Below the pieces are notes generated by a model. It worked only from the letters and a program-made list of their open reading frames with translations. It ran no database searches and was not told the DNA's origin. A program made the position numbers and the translations under genes. Positions 10,571-22,964 of a stretch of 64,000 nucleotides of DNA are shown in pieces. How positions within the stretch are numbered: the stretch's first letter is position 1; each line of letters opens with the position of its first letter. The stretch covers positions 3,514,353 through 3,578,352 of the forward strand of contig LNAC01000036.1 in assembly GCA_002007465.1 (NCBI GenBank), in the 5' to 3' direction. This DNA comes from Ailurus styani. Its lineage: Eukaryota > Chordata > Mammalia > Carnivora > Ailuridae.

Positions 10571-13500
10571 GTGCTTTGTGGCCCGTGCTCCCAGACACCT
10601 CCCCGTTCATTCCCGTGGGAAAGCCTCCTGGCCACAGGCGCGGGGGCAGGAGTAGCCCCATGATAACACCGCCTCTCGTCACAGCCGCCCCAGGGCCTGG
10701 CGTGGATGGCGTTGCCCATGTGACTCAGCCACCCTCACAAAGGGAGCTGTGTGCCTGGGCCCTAGGCCCGCCTCCCCCACCCACTGCTCATCCCCCGGCT
10801 GGAGAAGGAACAGGGAGCCTGACGGATCCAAGAGTTGGGAGAGCACGGGGCCCCCGGGGGCCATTAAAATGGGACAAGACTAATGGAGATTCAAGCCCAG
10901 GCTTGGGGTGCAAGAGATTGGTGCCATTTCCAAGGATGGACTGCCAGGCCAGACAAACAGGAGGGCGGAGACCTCGCAGGTCCATGCCTGTTTATCGAAG
11001 ACCTTATTTGGAGCTCCAAGGACAGGCTGGACCCAACTGGCTCCCTTAGGGGTAGAGCTGAGGCCCGTGCCCAGCCTGCATTTACCTGCAAGGGTTTCAG
11101 AGGCTCTGGAGCTTGTGGTCAGGGCTCCTGTGTCTACACCTGTCCCAGCATTGGCCTCTCTCCACCCCTTCACCCTGAAGGTTTGAGACCAGAGTCCACA
11201 CACCCCTGTTGAACAGTGTGGGCCAGCCAAGTGACTTGCATTTCCCCCCACAATTCTGCCAAGGAGGCCTTGTCCCATCTGCTGGGGGAGGGGACTGAGG
11301 ATCCGGGGGAAGAGAGCCAGCCCAAGGTCACACAGGACTTGAGCCAGGATCTAACTTCAAGGCCTTGAAACTCCCCCGGTACCTCCTTCCTGGTTCCAGT
11401 GGCATCTTGACCTCATGCAAACAAGAAGTGGCCTTGGGCCCAGCACAGACAGGCAGGCAGACAGACAGACATCCCCCCCCCCGTTCCTGTCCCGCTGGGG
11501 GGAGATCATTACAGAACACGGGTCCTCACAGAGTTCAGGCTGGCTGGCCGTCCGAGGACCACCCCTGCTGACCTCCTGAGGAGGCAGGCACACCTGGGTG
11601 CCCAGCTGCCCAAGATAGAAGGGAGACAGAGCTGCCACCCGGTCTTTCCAAGCAGGATGGGTTGTCTGACCTCAGCCAGCCCCCAGCTGCTCTCAGCAGG
11701 AGGCTTGCATCCAGCCAGAACAGGCCTGGAAGGTCATCCTGGCCATGCTCCTGCCTCTCAGCCGTCAGGAGCCCCTGAGCCCCAGGGCAAGGATGGGCCC
11801 CCCCAAAGATGGACCGCGAGCTCTCTCCCCACCCCACCTCCAGGCCAGCGAGGCTGGGCCACTCCTGCCATAGGAAACAGGTGCAGGGAGAGGCATCTGG
11901 AGGGCTGGGTTCCTCAGGGGAGGTCCTAGCCATCTGTGGACATAGGGCCCCCCTTTATAGCTCAGGGGATTGGAGTCAGGTGGGCTGGGGGGCACCTTCC
12001 CACTTGGCCTCTGAAGCAAGCAGTTAGAGCTGGGAGGACCGCTCCTCCCAAGGGGCCCCCGGGTCCCCTGCTCTGGCCTGAGGGAGACCCAGTGACCGGG
12101 AGGCTCCGAACTGCCCCTCACCCCCCCAGATTCCCCCCAGGATGGTCCCAGAGCCCTTCAAATAGCACCACATGGGACCTGACATCACAGAGTCCAGCTC
12201 CTAGCATTCTGTACTGTGTCCCCGGGTCTGAAATGGGGACACCAGGCCTGTCTCACGGGCACAGCGCTAACAGGGGCTGTTACTACCCTGGGCTGTCTTT
12301 TAAAGGCAAAGTCCTTCGGTTGGGGGGTGGGGGACACAGCGTTAGGAGGAGATTTCTAACTCTACCCCCCACATTCAGACAGGCCGCCCAGCTGATGTCT
12401 CCGTGGTCGCGCCCCTCTGTCAGCAACTCCCTGGGCCCTGGACTCTGAGGTTTGGGTGGCAGCTGCTCAGCGAACCAAGACTTAGGCCAGAGGCCTCTGG
12501 TCTGGCAGTGAGGCCTTGTAGCTCCCACGCCGCCCGCCGAGGGAGGCAAATGAGGCCCAGAGAGGTGGGGCAACTCCCCGTCAGGCGGCCCAGCAGGGTA
12601 CAAAGGCGGCAGGACTTGCTTTGTCTTGCAGGTGACAATGTGCCACCTCCCTTGACTAAGGGAGTGTCCCCAGAGCCCTGTATCTCGGATCTCGGATCTC
12701 GACTTTGACCTCTCCCTCTGTGGCGCCCCCCCGCCCCGTTCTCCACATCCGCTTCCCTGTGCCCAGCAGGGCCAAGCTGGTGGCCAGGGAGGACAGGGGG
12801 CCCGTCTCCTCACCGGGGACTCCAGTGGCCCCCCGCTTCTCTGTCAGGAAAAGAATGAGCAGGAACTGGACCCCTGTGGTGGGAAGGCCACAGAGCGCCC
12901 GGCCTCCGGCCCCAGGAGTCCCCCCAATGGCTCCCAGGAGCCCTGCCTTCCGCACGCGCCTCTGTCGGGGCAGCCAGGCCGCCGCCGGGGTGTCCCCCCA
13001 AGTGCGGGGGCGCAGATGGCTCACGAGGCATAATGGGGCACCGCTGACAGGCACTCATTAGCTGGGGCTGTCTAATTCACGGAGGGAACGTGGGGGGCCC
13101 ATTTTGCCGCCCACACACCCCACGGGAGCCAAGTGGGTAAGGGCAGAGCTGGCCGGGGGCCAGGTCCCTCCCACCTCCCGCCACCCACGTCTGTCTGTCT
13201 GGCTGGCTGGCACGTGGGGCTGGGGACCAGGAGGGCTGTGGCCTGTGGGTGGTGGGGGGGTGCGGGACTGCTGCTCGAGTCTCTGTTTTCACCCCGTGGC
13301 CCTTGCCCAGCCCCCTCGGGGTGCGGACAGGGAAAGCGCCCATGGAAGGAAGCTTCCAGGCCTTTCCCTCCATGATGGCTCTGCCGTCCTCAGCCAGCCT
13401 GCCGGAGTCTCATCACGGAGACCTGAGGGACTCGGGGAAAGGCTCCGAATCCTGTGCTGGCCAGACAGGACAGGCATGCCCCCAGGCCCGGGCCCTGTCC

Positions 13501-15239
13501 CCTCCGCTCAGCTGACCAGGGCAGGCTGCCTTTCTCTTCCTTGTCAGAAGTTAAACAACCCAGGCCAACCTGCTCCCAAACCGGTTCCCCTTGGGATCCT
13601 AGGAGGAAACAGGCTCTGGGTTCGGGGGGACGGAACAGGCAGAGGCCCGGGTGCCTGTCTCCTGCCTCCCCATCCAAGCCCTGGGGCTCACAGCCTTACC
13701 TTGGTCCTCAACCTTACGCAGCGCCCCCCCCCCGGCCCCCAACAGCAACCCTGTGCCAAAACGACCACCACGGTACTGCACCCAGCCCACGCCCAGAGCA
13801 GCAAGGGGGAACCGCAGCACATCCAGGGCCTCCAAACGTGCCCAGAACCCTGAGCAGACCCAGGGCCAGGCCTCCTGCACGCGCTCAGGGCATGGAACCA
13901 GACCTGAGGGCCAGGTCGGGTGGGCCAGGCTGGGAGTCTAACTTCCCCGAATTTGCCTGCCCCGTCCTCCACCATAAACAGCGAACGGCGGCTTCTTACC
14001 TCCGAGTCTCGGCAGCCCGGTGGCCGGACTCTGCCTCCTCCCCTCTACCTCCTCCCAGGGCTCACGGGCACCCAGGCTGAGCTTGTCCGGGCAGGCTGTC
14101 CCAGGTAAGGCTCCGCCTGCCTGTCTTGAATTTCCGGCTGGCCGCTGCCTCCCTCTCTCATTCCTGGCTTTCTCTGTAGGGGCTGCCCTGGCCCCCTGGG
14201 TGCTGAGAGCCCCTCACCCCCGGCCTCAGCCCTCCGTGGGTTTTCGGCACCTCCACCCAGTGCATGGGCGGCTGGCCTGCCCGGGGGCCCTGGAGAAGCC
14301 CGCAGGAGTCACTGTTGGGGGCCGCTGGCCCACCTTACGTAAACACCCCCTCCGTGACTGCCCTCCTGCCGCCTCCCCGAGCTCAGGCCCCACCTGAAGC
14401 CCGGGCCCACGCCCACCTGCCTACAGGAAAACAAGTCAACCGCCCACAGCTGGCTGGAGGCTGGCGGTAAGGCAGTGCTACAGGGGGATGGCGAACGGGG
14501 TATGCAGTCTGTACCCTCAGAACCTCCAGCCTCTTGCAGGACACAAAGTAGGAACGGAGACAGACAAAAGGGGGGCGCAGGGATGGGAGCTTCGTCCTAA
14601 GGAAGGGTTCAGGGCAGCTGCTCCAGGTACCCCAGGGGGTGCAGAAGCAAGTGGTCCAGACAGGCTCTGCCTCACCCCAGAGCCTCCCTTGGGGGCCCTG
14701 GGCATTCCCCTCCCAGCCTCCCCCTGGACCATGGCCCCCAGCCTGGCCTGGCCAGCCCCTGCCTCAGCCTTTGGCCTCACCTCCAACCAGCAGCTGGCCA
14801 GCGAGGGAGACCCAGGGCAGGGTCTTTTCAAAGGTCTCACAGCCAGGAACCCTCTCCCCCAGGTGGCTTCTGATTCCAGCCTCCACCCCCAGAATCCCCA
14901 ATACCGAGACCTGAGACACCACTCCTTCCAAGAAGTCCTCCAGGCATGGATTCATTCAACAAAGTCTATGTCCTGTGCCGCCGTGGGTCACCCTGTGCCG
15001 TGGGGAGCTTCCCTCACCTCTCCCTACCTACCCCATGTGTCCCCCGGAGCCCCCCTGGGCTCCCCCTTACCTGAGACCCATTCCCCAGTGTCAGAATTCT
15101 TCCTTTCTTGTCTGTGTGTCCTGCCAGGTCACCAAACCGAAGCCCCAGCACAAGGCCTGGTGCAGAGATATTCTGGGTAATGGGTGACAGAGGAAATGTG
15201 GGAAGATGAAATGGATGATGGGCAGATGGAGAAACAGGT
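10571..15239. other. GC-rich noncoding DNA
   Basis: About 4.7 kb with no coding gene I can support. A MIR-like piece lies near 12510-12620. A short heptamer repeat (ctcggat) is at 12684-12702. Many overlapping frames reflect high GC only. Confidence 0.5.
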
Positions 15240-15660
15240 GAAGGACTCAGCCATGCAGTTAGCGCCTGCTTACTGGAGGCCTGTTGCACACCGTGCACTG
15301 TTCTAGACGCTGGGGATACAACAGTGAACAAAACACAAAAATCTCTGCCCTCTTAGAGCTGGAGGGGGGAGATAGATAATTAATTAATAAGCCAATACAT
15401 ATGAAATACGTCCAGTGGTAAGAACTATGGAGCAAAGTAAAGCAAGCAGAGGGGAAAGAGGTAGACGAGAGGGCTCGGTTTCGATTCTCTCCGAGCACAG
15501 ACTAGATGTGGCAAGGGAGGCAGACTGCACCATGTTGGAAGTGAGGGCATTCCAGGGGGCCAGGACAGCCCATGCAAAGGCCCCATGGTGGGGGGCCCTT
15601 GGTGTGCCTGAGGAACAAGGAGGAGGTAGGCAGAGCTGAACAAGAGTCAAGGTAGACTTG
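15240..15660 (-). repeat. L2 element
   Basis: Reverse complement of the L2 3' region: 'gcactgttctagacgctggggatacaacagtgaac', then a degraded ORF2 end with gcattccagg and catgcaaaggcccc. Confidence 0.8.
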
Positions 15661-17095
15661 AGATGAAGGAGGTGAAGGAAAGATGGATGGACAGATGGAC
15701 AGCAAGGGAATGGGGTGGAGAACTCCAGTCGCAAGGGAGGGCCCTCTCTATTGGCCACAGCAGAGACCCGCTGGGGTTGCTGGTCCCAAGAGCACCTCCA
15801 ACCCCTGTTCCCCTGGCAAGTTGCCAAGAGCTCGCCGGCCTCTGCTCTGCCCACGGGCATGCATGCCTGCTCGGCTCAGCCGGAAGCCGTGGCCCCCTCC
15901 GCCCCCACGGGCTGAGCACAGGTGACCCCAGAGAGACAGGCAGGCCTGCAGGAAGCCCCAGGGTTTCCCCAGGGCCCTGACAGCTGCCCCCGAGATGCTG
16001 CCCACCCTGATAAGAACACCAGGGGAGTCCCAGTCTGTGCTCCCAACACCATGCTCCATCCCCCTTACCCCGCCCTGCCCTCAGGGCCCCTGGCAGTGAT
16101 ATAATCACAGAGCTAGCTGAGGGCTCCAGAGCTCGACCCAGATGGGGGGTTGTGGGACTGAACCCTTGGCTCCACCCTCATTCCCCCCGGGCTCTGAGCT
16201 CTGAGCGTTGCTTAACCTCTCTGTGCCTTAGGTCATCTCTTCAATGAGGACATCTGCCTTTGCCCTGCTTGCCTTCTAGAGGAAAAGGAATGGGGTCAGC
16301 GATGAGCCCTGCCAGAGAAGCCACCTGTGGAGCATTTGCGGGCTGGGGGCTTGGTCTCCAGGAGCCCCTCAGCCCCACCATCCAGGACCCCTCACTCCAC
16401 CCCATGAGGTAGGAGACACTTTTTAATGAAGGTTTTACAGGTAAAGGTGGGAGGTGGGAGACTGGGAGTGTTAGGTCACATCCGTGAGTCATACCCAGGA
16501 GGTCTGATCCAGGGCTGGGGCCCTTTCTCTGCCTCCCTTTGCTTTCCCCAAAGCCTACTCAGTGGGGAGTCTCAGGAAATGCAGACTCCTTTATCTGGAT
16601 GGGAGGGAAGTGGGGCTGAGGGGGGGACTTGAAGGGCCCCCAGATCTGACCTCTCACACTCTCCTGGGACCACAGGCTCAGCCTCCACACTCCCTCTCAG
16701 AGCGAATGCTGCCCACGAAGGCAAGAAGTGGGCTCCCCATCTCTGGGGGAGCCAAGGAGGAGCTCAGCTGGGGTGTCACAGAGAAAACACCCACCACGTC
16801 CATGGGGAAGACTAATCGGTCTTTAAAATCATTTTCCCCTCACAGGTTAATTCACGAGAGCCATTTTGTACTTCTTGTTTTTCTTCACTAACCTGATATC
16901 TACAGAGTAACTACCAGGGGCCTGGGCCTTGTGTTCTGGAAAACACTCCTCACAGGGCTGGGAGGGGCTCCCCGCTTCAGAAAGAAGTGAAAAGGTAGCC
17001 AGCGGTGTTCTCCTGCTTCCCCCGATGAGTTCATCCTCCACCAGCTGCGTCTGGTGGTCACTCCCCACCACCAGGGTCAGCCTATTATCTGATCA
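15661..17095. other. Noncoding DNA, no gene seen
   Basis: Mixed GC; no recognisable repeat above fragment level. Confidence 0.45.
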
Positions 17096-17099
17096 CCTG

Positions 17100-17260
17100 C
17101 ACGCTGCCTGGAGGTCAGTCCTCGGTCTGCCACTCCCTGGCTGGGTAGTGCAGAGCAGGCCAGGGCCCTTCTCTGAGCCTCAGCGTTCCCGTCTGTGAAA
17201 TGGGGATGATGAAAGGACCCACCCTACAGTGTTTTCAAATGAATGACGTGAGGAACCGGA
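17100..17260 (-). repeat. MIR element
   Basis: Contains ctctgagcctcagcgttcc and tgtgaaatggggatgat, the minus-strand MIR core. Confidence 0.75.
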
Positions 17261-17319
17261 GCAGAAACCACTCTGAAATCCACTCTGCCCACCAAGACTC
17301 ATTTCACCATCCCAGAAAC

Positions 17320-17400
17320 TCTGAGAAGTGTCTGCCCCCATTTTACAGGTGAGGAGACTGAGGGCAACACCGAGAGACCAATTCACGCAAGCCCATGTGA
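17320..17400 (+). repeat. MIR fragment
   Basis: Contains ccccattttacaggtgagg and agactgagg. Confidence 0.7.
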
Positions 17401-17985
17401 GCCAATGGCATCAGGCCACATCCTTAGCTTCCGTGACATGTAGGACCGGTCCTCGTGCAGCCCCACAGGGCCTCTACAGATCTGCCCCATGTGAAATAGA
17501 CTCGGGTGTACTTGGGGTTGGTATTGGGGCAACTGAGTCATCTCTTCCTGGGCCATTTTCCGCCAGGCCTCCCCATTTCTCCTCAGAGTATACAGCACTC
17601 GCTGTATACAAACCAAACACAGGAAATGGGTATAAATGAAATGTCAAGGTCATGTGGGCAAGGAGGCTGCGGGTTGAGAAGAGCACAGCTCGTGCTGGGC
17701 CTGTATGTGTGAGAAGCATCAGGAGCATCTAGCGCTAATGCAGGGCTGGCTTGCCCATGGGGCCCTTCCTGGGACCAGGGTTCTTCATCTCTCCTGACCT
17801 CCCCACCGCCATCTCTGCCTAGAGAAATTTCACCCCCACCCCGCCGTGGCCCATGTCAAATGTCCTCTCTTCCAGGAAGGCCTCTTGGAATTATCCCATC
17901 CTTACCTATAGGAAGTCAGCCTCTGAACCTCTGAGCCTTAAAAGCCCTACATTTTCCCTACAAGAACACTAACATCCAACTCTTG
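17401..17985. other. Noncoding DNA, no gene seen
   Basis: 17840-17900 has an L2-like 'tcaaatgtcctctcttccag' segment; otherwise nothing recognisable. Confidence 0.4.
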
Positions 17986-17989
17986 GTGT

Positions 17990-18180
17990 GTGTGCCAGTC
18001 CCTTTCCTAAAAACCGAATGGGTTGACTCATTTAATCCCTGTAACAATCCTATTTATTACTGAAGAGAGACTAAGGCCCAAAGAGATTTAGTGACCCATC
18101 CTAGAGCACATTGCCAATCAGTGGCAGAGTCAGGATTTGAACCCACAGCTCTGCTGGACCGTGATCTAGCCCTATGTTGT
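17990..18180 (+). repeat. MIR element
   Basis: Well preserved: ctcatttaatccctgtaac, gactaaggcccaaagag, ggcagagtcaggatttgaac. Confidence 0.85.
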
Positions 18181-18199
18181 GCAGCTCCTCAGTAAATTT

Positions 18200-18715
18200 A
18201 TAGGATTCATTCATTCAACAAATGTTTTCTAAGTACTCACGAAGTGCCTGGCCTCACACTGGCTTTTGTGGACAGGAGACAGACACAACCCCTGCCTTCA
18301 CGGAGCTTATAGTTTGGTGGAATGAGGGATAAAAAAAAGTCAGTAAAGTAATTAAGTAATTCAATAAGTATAAAGATGAATAATGACATATAATGTAAGG
18401 ACAATGAAGAAAGCAAACCAAAAAAACCAAAGGGCAAAGATGGCATGCAATAGGGAACCTGCTTTAGCCAGGTAATCAAGGATGGCTTCTTGGAGGGGGT
18501 GACATTTGTAACAAGGTCCTGCTGGATAAAGAGGAGCCAGCCTCGGAAGAGTGGGCCTGGAGCACAAAGTGGGCCTGGGGCACAAGGAACTTGGAGGCAA
18601 AGGCATGGAGAGGGCAATGAGCTCAGAGTGTTGCAGAAACAGGCAGCTAGTGAGCGTGGCTGAAACAGGGAGACAAGGAGACGAAGCCAGAGAGCAGTAC
18701 TGTGAAGACAGGGGT
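18200..18715 (-). repeat. L2 element
   Basis: Reverse-complement L2: ttcattcattcaacaaatg, acaacccctgccttcacg, gagcttatagtttggtgg and a degraded upstream part. Confidence 0.8.
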
Positions 18716-18735
18716 GGATTTAAACAGGGGGATGA

Positions 18736-18938
18736 GGGGTGCCCAGGTGGCTCAGTCGTTGAGCGTCTGCCGTCGGCTCAGATCATGATCCCAGGGTCCT
18801 GGGTTCGAGCCCTGCATTGGGCTCCCTGCTCAGCAGGAAGCCTGCTTCTCCCTCTGCCACTCCCCCTGCTTGTGTTCCCTCTCTCGCTGTGTCTCTCTGC
18901 CAAATAAATACATAAAATCTTTAAAATAAAAATAAATA
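18736..18938 (+). mobile_element. Carnivore SINE (SINEC)
   Basis: Plus orientation, inserted at the end of an L2 fragment. Imperfect target duplication around ggggatga(a)gg on both sides. Confidence 0.93.
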
Positions 18939-18959
18939 CGGGGATGAAGGGATCAATAT

Positions 18960-20340
18960 ACATTTCAAGGAGAGTAGCTGAAGGACTAGACTCTGCCCTG
19001 ATTAGGTCAAGGCTATCGGTCAAGGCTGGGTCAAGCTGCCTCTCCTGCACCCAGACCAGGCCTGGTCAGGAATTCAGGCGCTACCACCACAGGGTCCTAA
19101 CAGAGAGAAAGGTACCAGGCACCAAGCAGGGACCCTGCAGAAGTCACCCTGGGGCAGAGCGTAGGGAGGCCCCCCTCCCCCTCCAGGACTCTGGTCCATC
19201 CACGGAGCTGGAAGGCAGACACCTGTCTGTCTGTCAGGTAGTCTGTCTGTCCATCTACCCATCAGCCCTCGGCCGCCTTGGGTCCAGAGCGGGTCTTCGG
19301 GGTCTTCCACCCTCTTTCGGTGTCGAGCTGCTCACACGGTGACAACTGGCTGAGTGTTGTTCAGGCGTGAGCGCCGATCTTTTCCTTGACGCTGCCGAGT
19401 CCAACAAAAGTGAAATGACAAAGACATGTGGAAACCTCCCTTACTCATCAAGGACATGAGTGATTTTCTACAGAACTGGACAATAGCCTTCAAGCCCTGG
19501 AATTCTGGCTGACTCAGATCCTGGCTTTTGATTGCCCTGCTGGAGGGGACAACCGCTTTCAGTCTTTGGTGCTATTCACGATGCGGCGACCACAGACACA
19601 ACACGCTGCCATGGGTGCGCCTCGTGACCCTTCTCTCTGCCGCTGCCCCACGTCTCTCTAGACAACCAACTAAACAGTACGTCCAGGCCCGACGGGTAGC
19701 ATCTGCTGGTCTTCGTGGTATAAGTAGGCGCACGTGGCCAGCTTCAGGGTACAAGCATTGACTGTGGACTTGGGACAGGATGTGCCACAGCTCACCATGC
19801 TTCGGTATTTCTGCTATGCAAGTACCAGAGGTGTTGGTAACCGTGTGAGCACAGATGATCCGTGTTCTGGGGCCGCCGGAACACAGGACTGCAGACTGGG
19901 CCGCTTCAACAACAGAACTGTATTGTCCCAGGGTTCTGGAGGCTCGAAGTCCAAGAGTGAGGTCTCCGTATTGCTTTCTGGGGACCATGAGGGGAAATCT
20001 GTTGCATGCTCTCCCCTTGTTCTAGTGTTGGCCATCTTTGGCATGTTTTTGGCTTCTAGAAGCATCTCCCTGGTTTCTGCCTTCATCTTCAGGTGGCATT
20101 CGCCCTGTGTGTCAGTATCACATTCCTCCCTGTTATAAGACACCAGTCCTGGTGGATTAGCGCTCACCCTAAAGACCTCATAATAACTAGATCACCCCTG
20201 GAAAGACCCGTTCTCCAGACAGGGTTACATCTTGAGGCTCTGAGGGGTAGTACCCTAACATATGGATTGGGGGAAAGGAGACACAACTCAACCCTTACCA
20301 ACAGATGCAGTGGAACGTGGCATAATTAGGAAGTGATACT
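18960..20340. other. Noncoding DNA with an unassigned old repeat
   Basis: 19860-20290 has the look of an ancient interspersed repeat (cccagggttctggaggctcgaa, then a cttctaga segment and a cctccct...ttataagac segment). I cannot name its family. No gene. Confidence 0.4.
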
Positions 20341-20344
20341 TTTG

Positions 20345-20570
20345 ATGGCACATTATTACCATTTTTAATTTAATTTTAAGTTTATGTGACTTGATTCTTC
20401 TTGTCTATCTTTTTTAATTGGAAATACAATTGACATACAGTGTTATATGGGTTTCAGGGATACAACAGGTTGATTCGACAAATCTGCACCTTACTCAGTG
20501 TTCACCATGCTAAGCGTAGCCACCACCTGTCACTACCCAAAGCGATTGCAATAGTATTGTGTGATTTCAT
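20345..20570. repeat. L1 3'-end fragment
   Basis: 'aattggaaatacaattgacatacag' and following bases match the ancient L1 3' UTR style. Confidence 0.55.
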
Positions 20571-20903
20571 TCTTCACAGAGGCTGTGTTTAATGATCAGT
20601 TCTTGCGAGCCAACGCAAGCAGGCTCCAGCACATCAGAGGCCATGGCCACAGCGCTGCCCCAATTTCCTGGCCGACGTCCCTGCTGGCTCAGAGGAGGGA
20701 CCGGTTCAGGAGAGCTGGGTTAGTGCCTGTAGTCTCCATCCCCAAAGCCTGGTGCCCTCCCACTGGGGAGGGGCTCCGGAGGAAAGAAGGTGCAGTGACA
20801 AGCGGTGGTCACAAGGCTGTCCTGCCTGACCAGCCCAGAGAGGAAAGAGTGCAAGTGCCGAGCACCAGGAAACAGCTCACAATGCACTGTCTCCCTCAGG
20901 TGA

Positions 20904-21002
20904 CCAACCGTCTCCGTTTGCCTGGGACAGCAAATAGACCGCCCTTGCTTTGGCACTAAAATCTCTGCGTCCTGGGAAACCTGGACAAATGGAGACAGTT
21001 GG
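20904..21002. repeat. Imperfect inverted repeat
   Basis: Arms 20904-20928 and 20978-21002 are near reverse complements around a spacer of about 49 bases. Looks like a relic palindromic DNA repeat. Confidence 0.6.
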
Positions 21003-22070
21003 CCCCTCTCACCTCGTGGTCCCATGGCCATGGCCAAAATAAAAGTGCTTTTAATGCTAAACTCAGTGAAAATAATCAGAAAGCAATGGTGACGTCTCTC
21101 CCTGTCTCGGGAGTTTGCTCTGAAACAGGACCGGTGCCGGGGGCGACTCCGACAGGCTCTGTATAGAGCGGATGAGGCTGTCACTTGTGTGTTTCTAGCT
21201 CAAGCCTAAAGGCGGCGGGGATGTGGGAAAAGAAGAAGCCACTTGGAGGGGTGGGTGAGTGCGGGACCCCGGAGCCGGCTCAAATCTTCGCTCTGTCGCA
21301 CACTGGCGGTGTGACCTTGGGGAGATGACCTAACAGCTCCGTGCCTCAGTTTCCCCATCCGTAGCCCATTCCCACCTCCTGGGGTGGTCGCGCAGCTTCA
21401 GCAAAAATAACCCGGAAACCACAGCGTCTGACACGTAGCAAGCTCGTAAGCAATGGTGTTGGGGAAGCAAAGCCAGCTGCTGGGATTGGGGGTGATTCTT
21501 TCAATTTTAGAGTTTTTTCCATTATCGCTGCTCTAATGTAGTTTGTACAATAAAAGCGAAACAAAACTAAAACCCTTGGTATCTATGTACATCAGTGTAT
21601 ATAAATAGAGCTCGAAACCAAATGTTGGGCTGTGGCGGAAGGCACGATGGGGGCTGCTCCCCGGACGCTGTGGCGGCCCCAGAGCAGGCCACTCCCGGAG
21701 GTGTGTGTTGAGAACAGCTGACAGAAGCCACTGGTGCCTCTCTGAAGTTATCCAACCCGCGTGAGCCCTAAGGCCTGAGAAGGGAACAGGAGGCACGCGG
21801 GCGCTGCTCCTGGGTCAGAGAGGGTGTCCGTGTCGGTGGGGCAGCCCAGCATGGGCACAACACAGGTCCTCTTCCCCAGCCAGTGCAGATTCCTTCCAAC
21901 CTGGGGTGATCGAGTGTTAACTAGGGGGTGGGGTGAATCTGTCCTATGACATAGAAGGGGCAGCCACCCACTCCCAAATGTGCTTTTCCACTTATCTGAG
22001 CCCGTGCCCTGATGGTAACCAGGTCCGGGCACGGCAGGTGAGGGAGGCGCCTAAGGGGCAAATGTAAGGA
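21003..22070. other. Noncoding DNA, no gene seen
   Basis: A minus-strand MIR lies at about 21285-21450 (gtgtgaccttggggagatgac). The rest is unassigned. Confidence 0.5.
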
Positions 22071-22074
22071 GGTG

Positions 22075-22275
22075 CTTGCTGTCAGATGCCAATGACCTTG
22101 ACCTCCCTCTAACCCTCGGTGACTCCAGGAGGCGGACTGTTATTATCCCATCTCACAGTCAAGACAAAACAAAATATAAAGAGCTCAGAGATGACTTGCC
22201 CTGGAAAGTGGAAGAGCTGAGATTTGAACTGAGGCCTGTCAGGCTCAGCACCTACTGGTTTAAGCACAGGGCCAT
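22075..22275 (+). repeat. MIR element
   Basis: Segments gttattatcccatctcacag, gagctcagagatgacttgcc and gagatttgaactgaggcc follow MIR order. Confidence 0.8.
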
Positions 22276-22349
22276 CCTCCCCGGTGAACACAGGGACAGC
22301 TGGCTAAACCTCGGGGGGCCGGCATGGCAGAACGCACCCCGAAACTGAG

Positions 22350-22500
22350 TTTGCAGGCTGGAGCTGTGGGCCCACCTCTGTCCAGCTCACTGGGCGACCC
22401 TGGGCAAGCCCCTTCTTCTCTGCGGGCCTCAGCTTCCTTGTCTGCAACAGCTGGTGGCAGGACCACGGATGTAGCCCACAGGGGCCAGGCAAGCCAAGAC
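22350..22500 (-). repeat. MIR fragment
   Basis: Contains gggcgaccctgggcaagcc and gggcctcagcttccttgtct. Confidence 0.75.
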
Positions 22501-22964
22501 CACAACAGCAGGTAGGAAGTGGGGTGGGCGAGCACAGGCCATCTTGGAGGGTGACGCTCACCTCCAACCAACCGTCCCTTGAAGGGTGGTGGCCCAGTGT
22601 AGCCTGATCCTTCCATTTTTCAAGAAAAGTCAGAAATCTGATATTTTTGTGAAAATCTAGATGGTTCAAAGTTGAGAATGAATTCACGTGGATTTAAAGC
22701 CCTTTGAGAACCAGTCAAAACCTATTTAGGGAGAGACACCACCCATGGGCCTCCAGCTGAGAACCTCCAGATTCCAGGGCAGACATCTCAGACATTGGCC
22801 AATACCCATGTGTCCCTTCTAGAGGAATAGAGCCTTGGGTTTTAGTGGGACCCATAGCTCCTCCAAATATCACCCCCTGGTTTCCCTGGTGCTAAGTGTG
22901 GCCAGGGGACCAAGTGACTCTGTCTGCTTAGGATAAAGGCTAACTTGTCCTTTATCAGTGCACA
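22501..22964. other. Noncoding DNA left of duplication copy B
   Basis: No gene. The bases 'ttaggataaaggct' at 22928 also occur left of copy A (3117), so weak homology may reach slightly beyond the main block. Confidence 0.45.

Noticed and set aside
13104..14080. Open frames of 249 and 208 residues on the plus strand
   Set aside because: High-GC DNA with open frames on both strands, no domain, no splice or promoter context.
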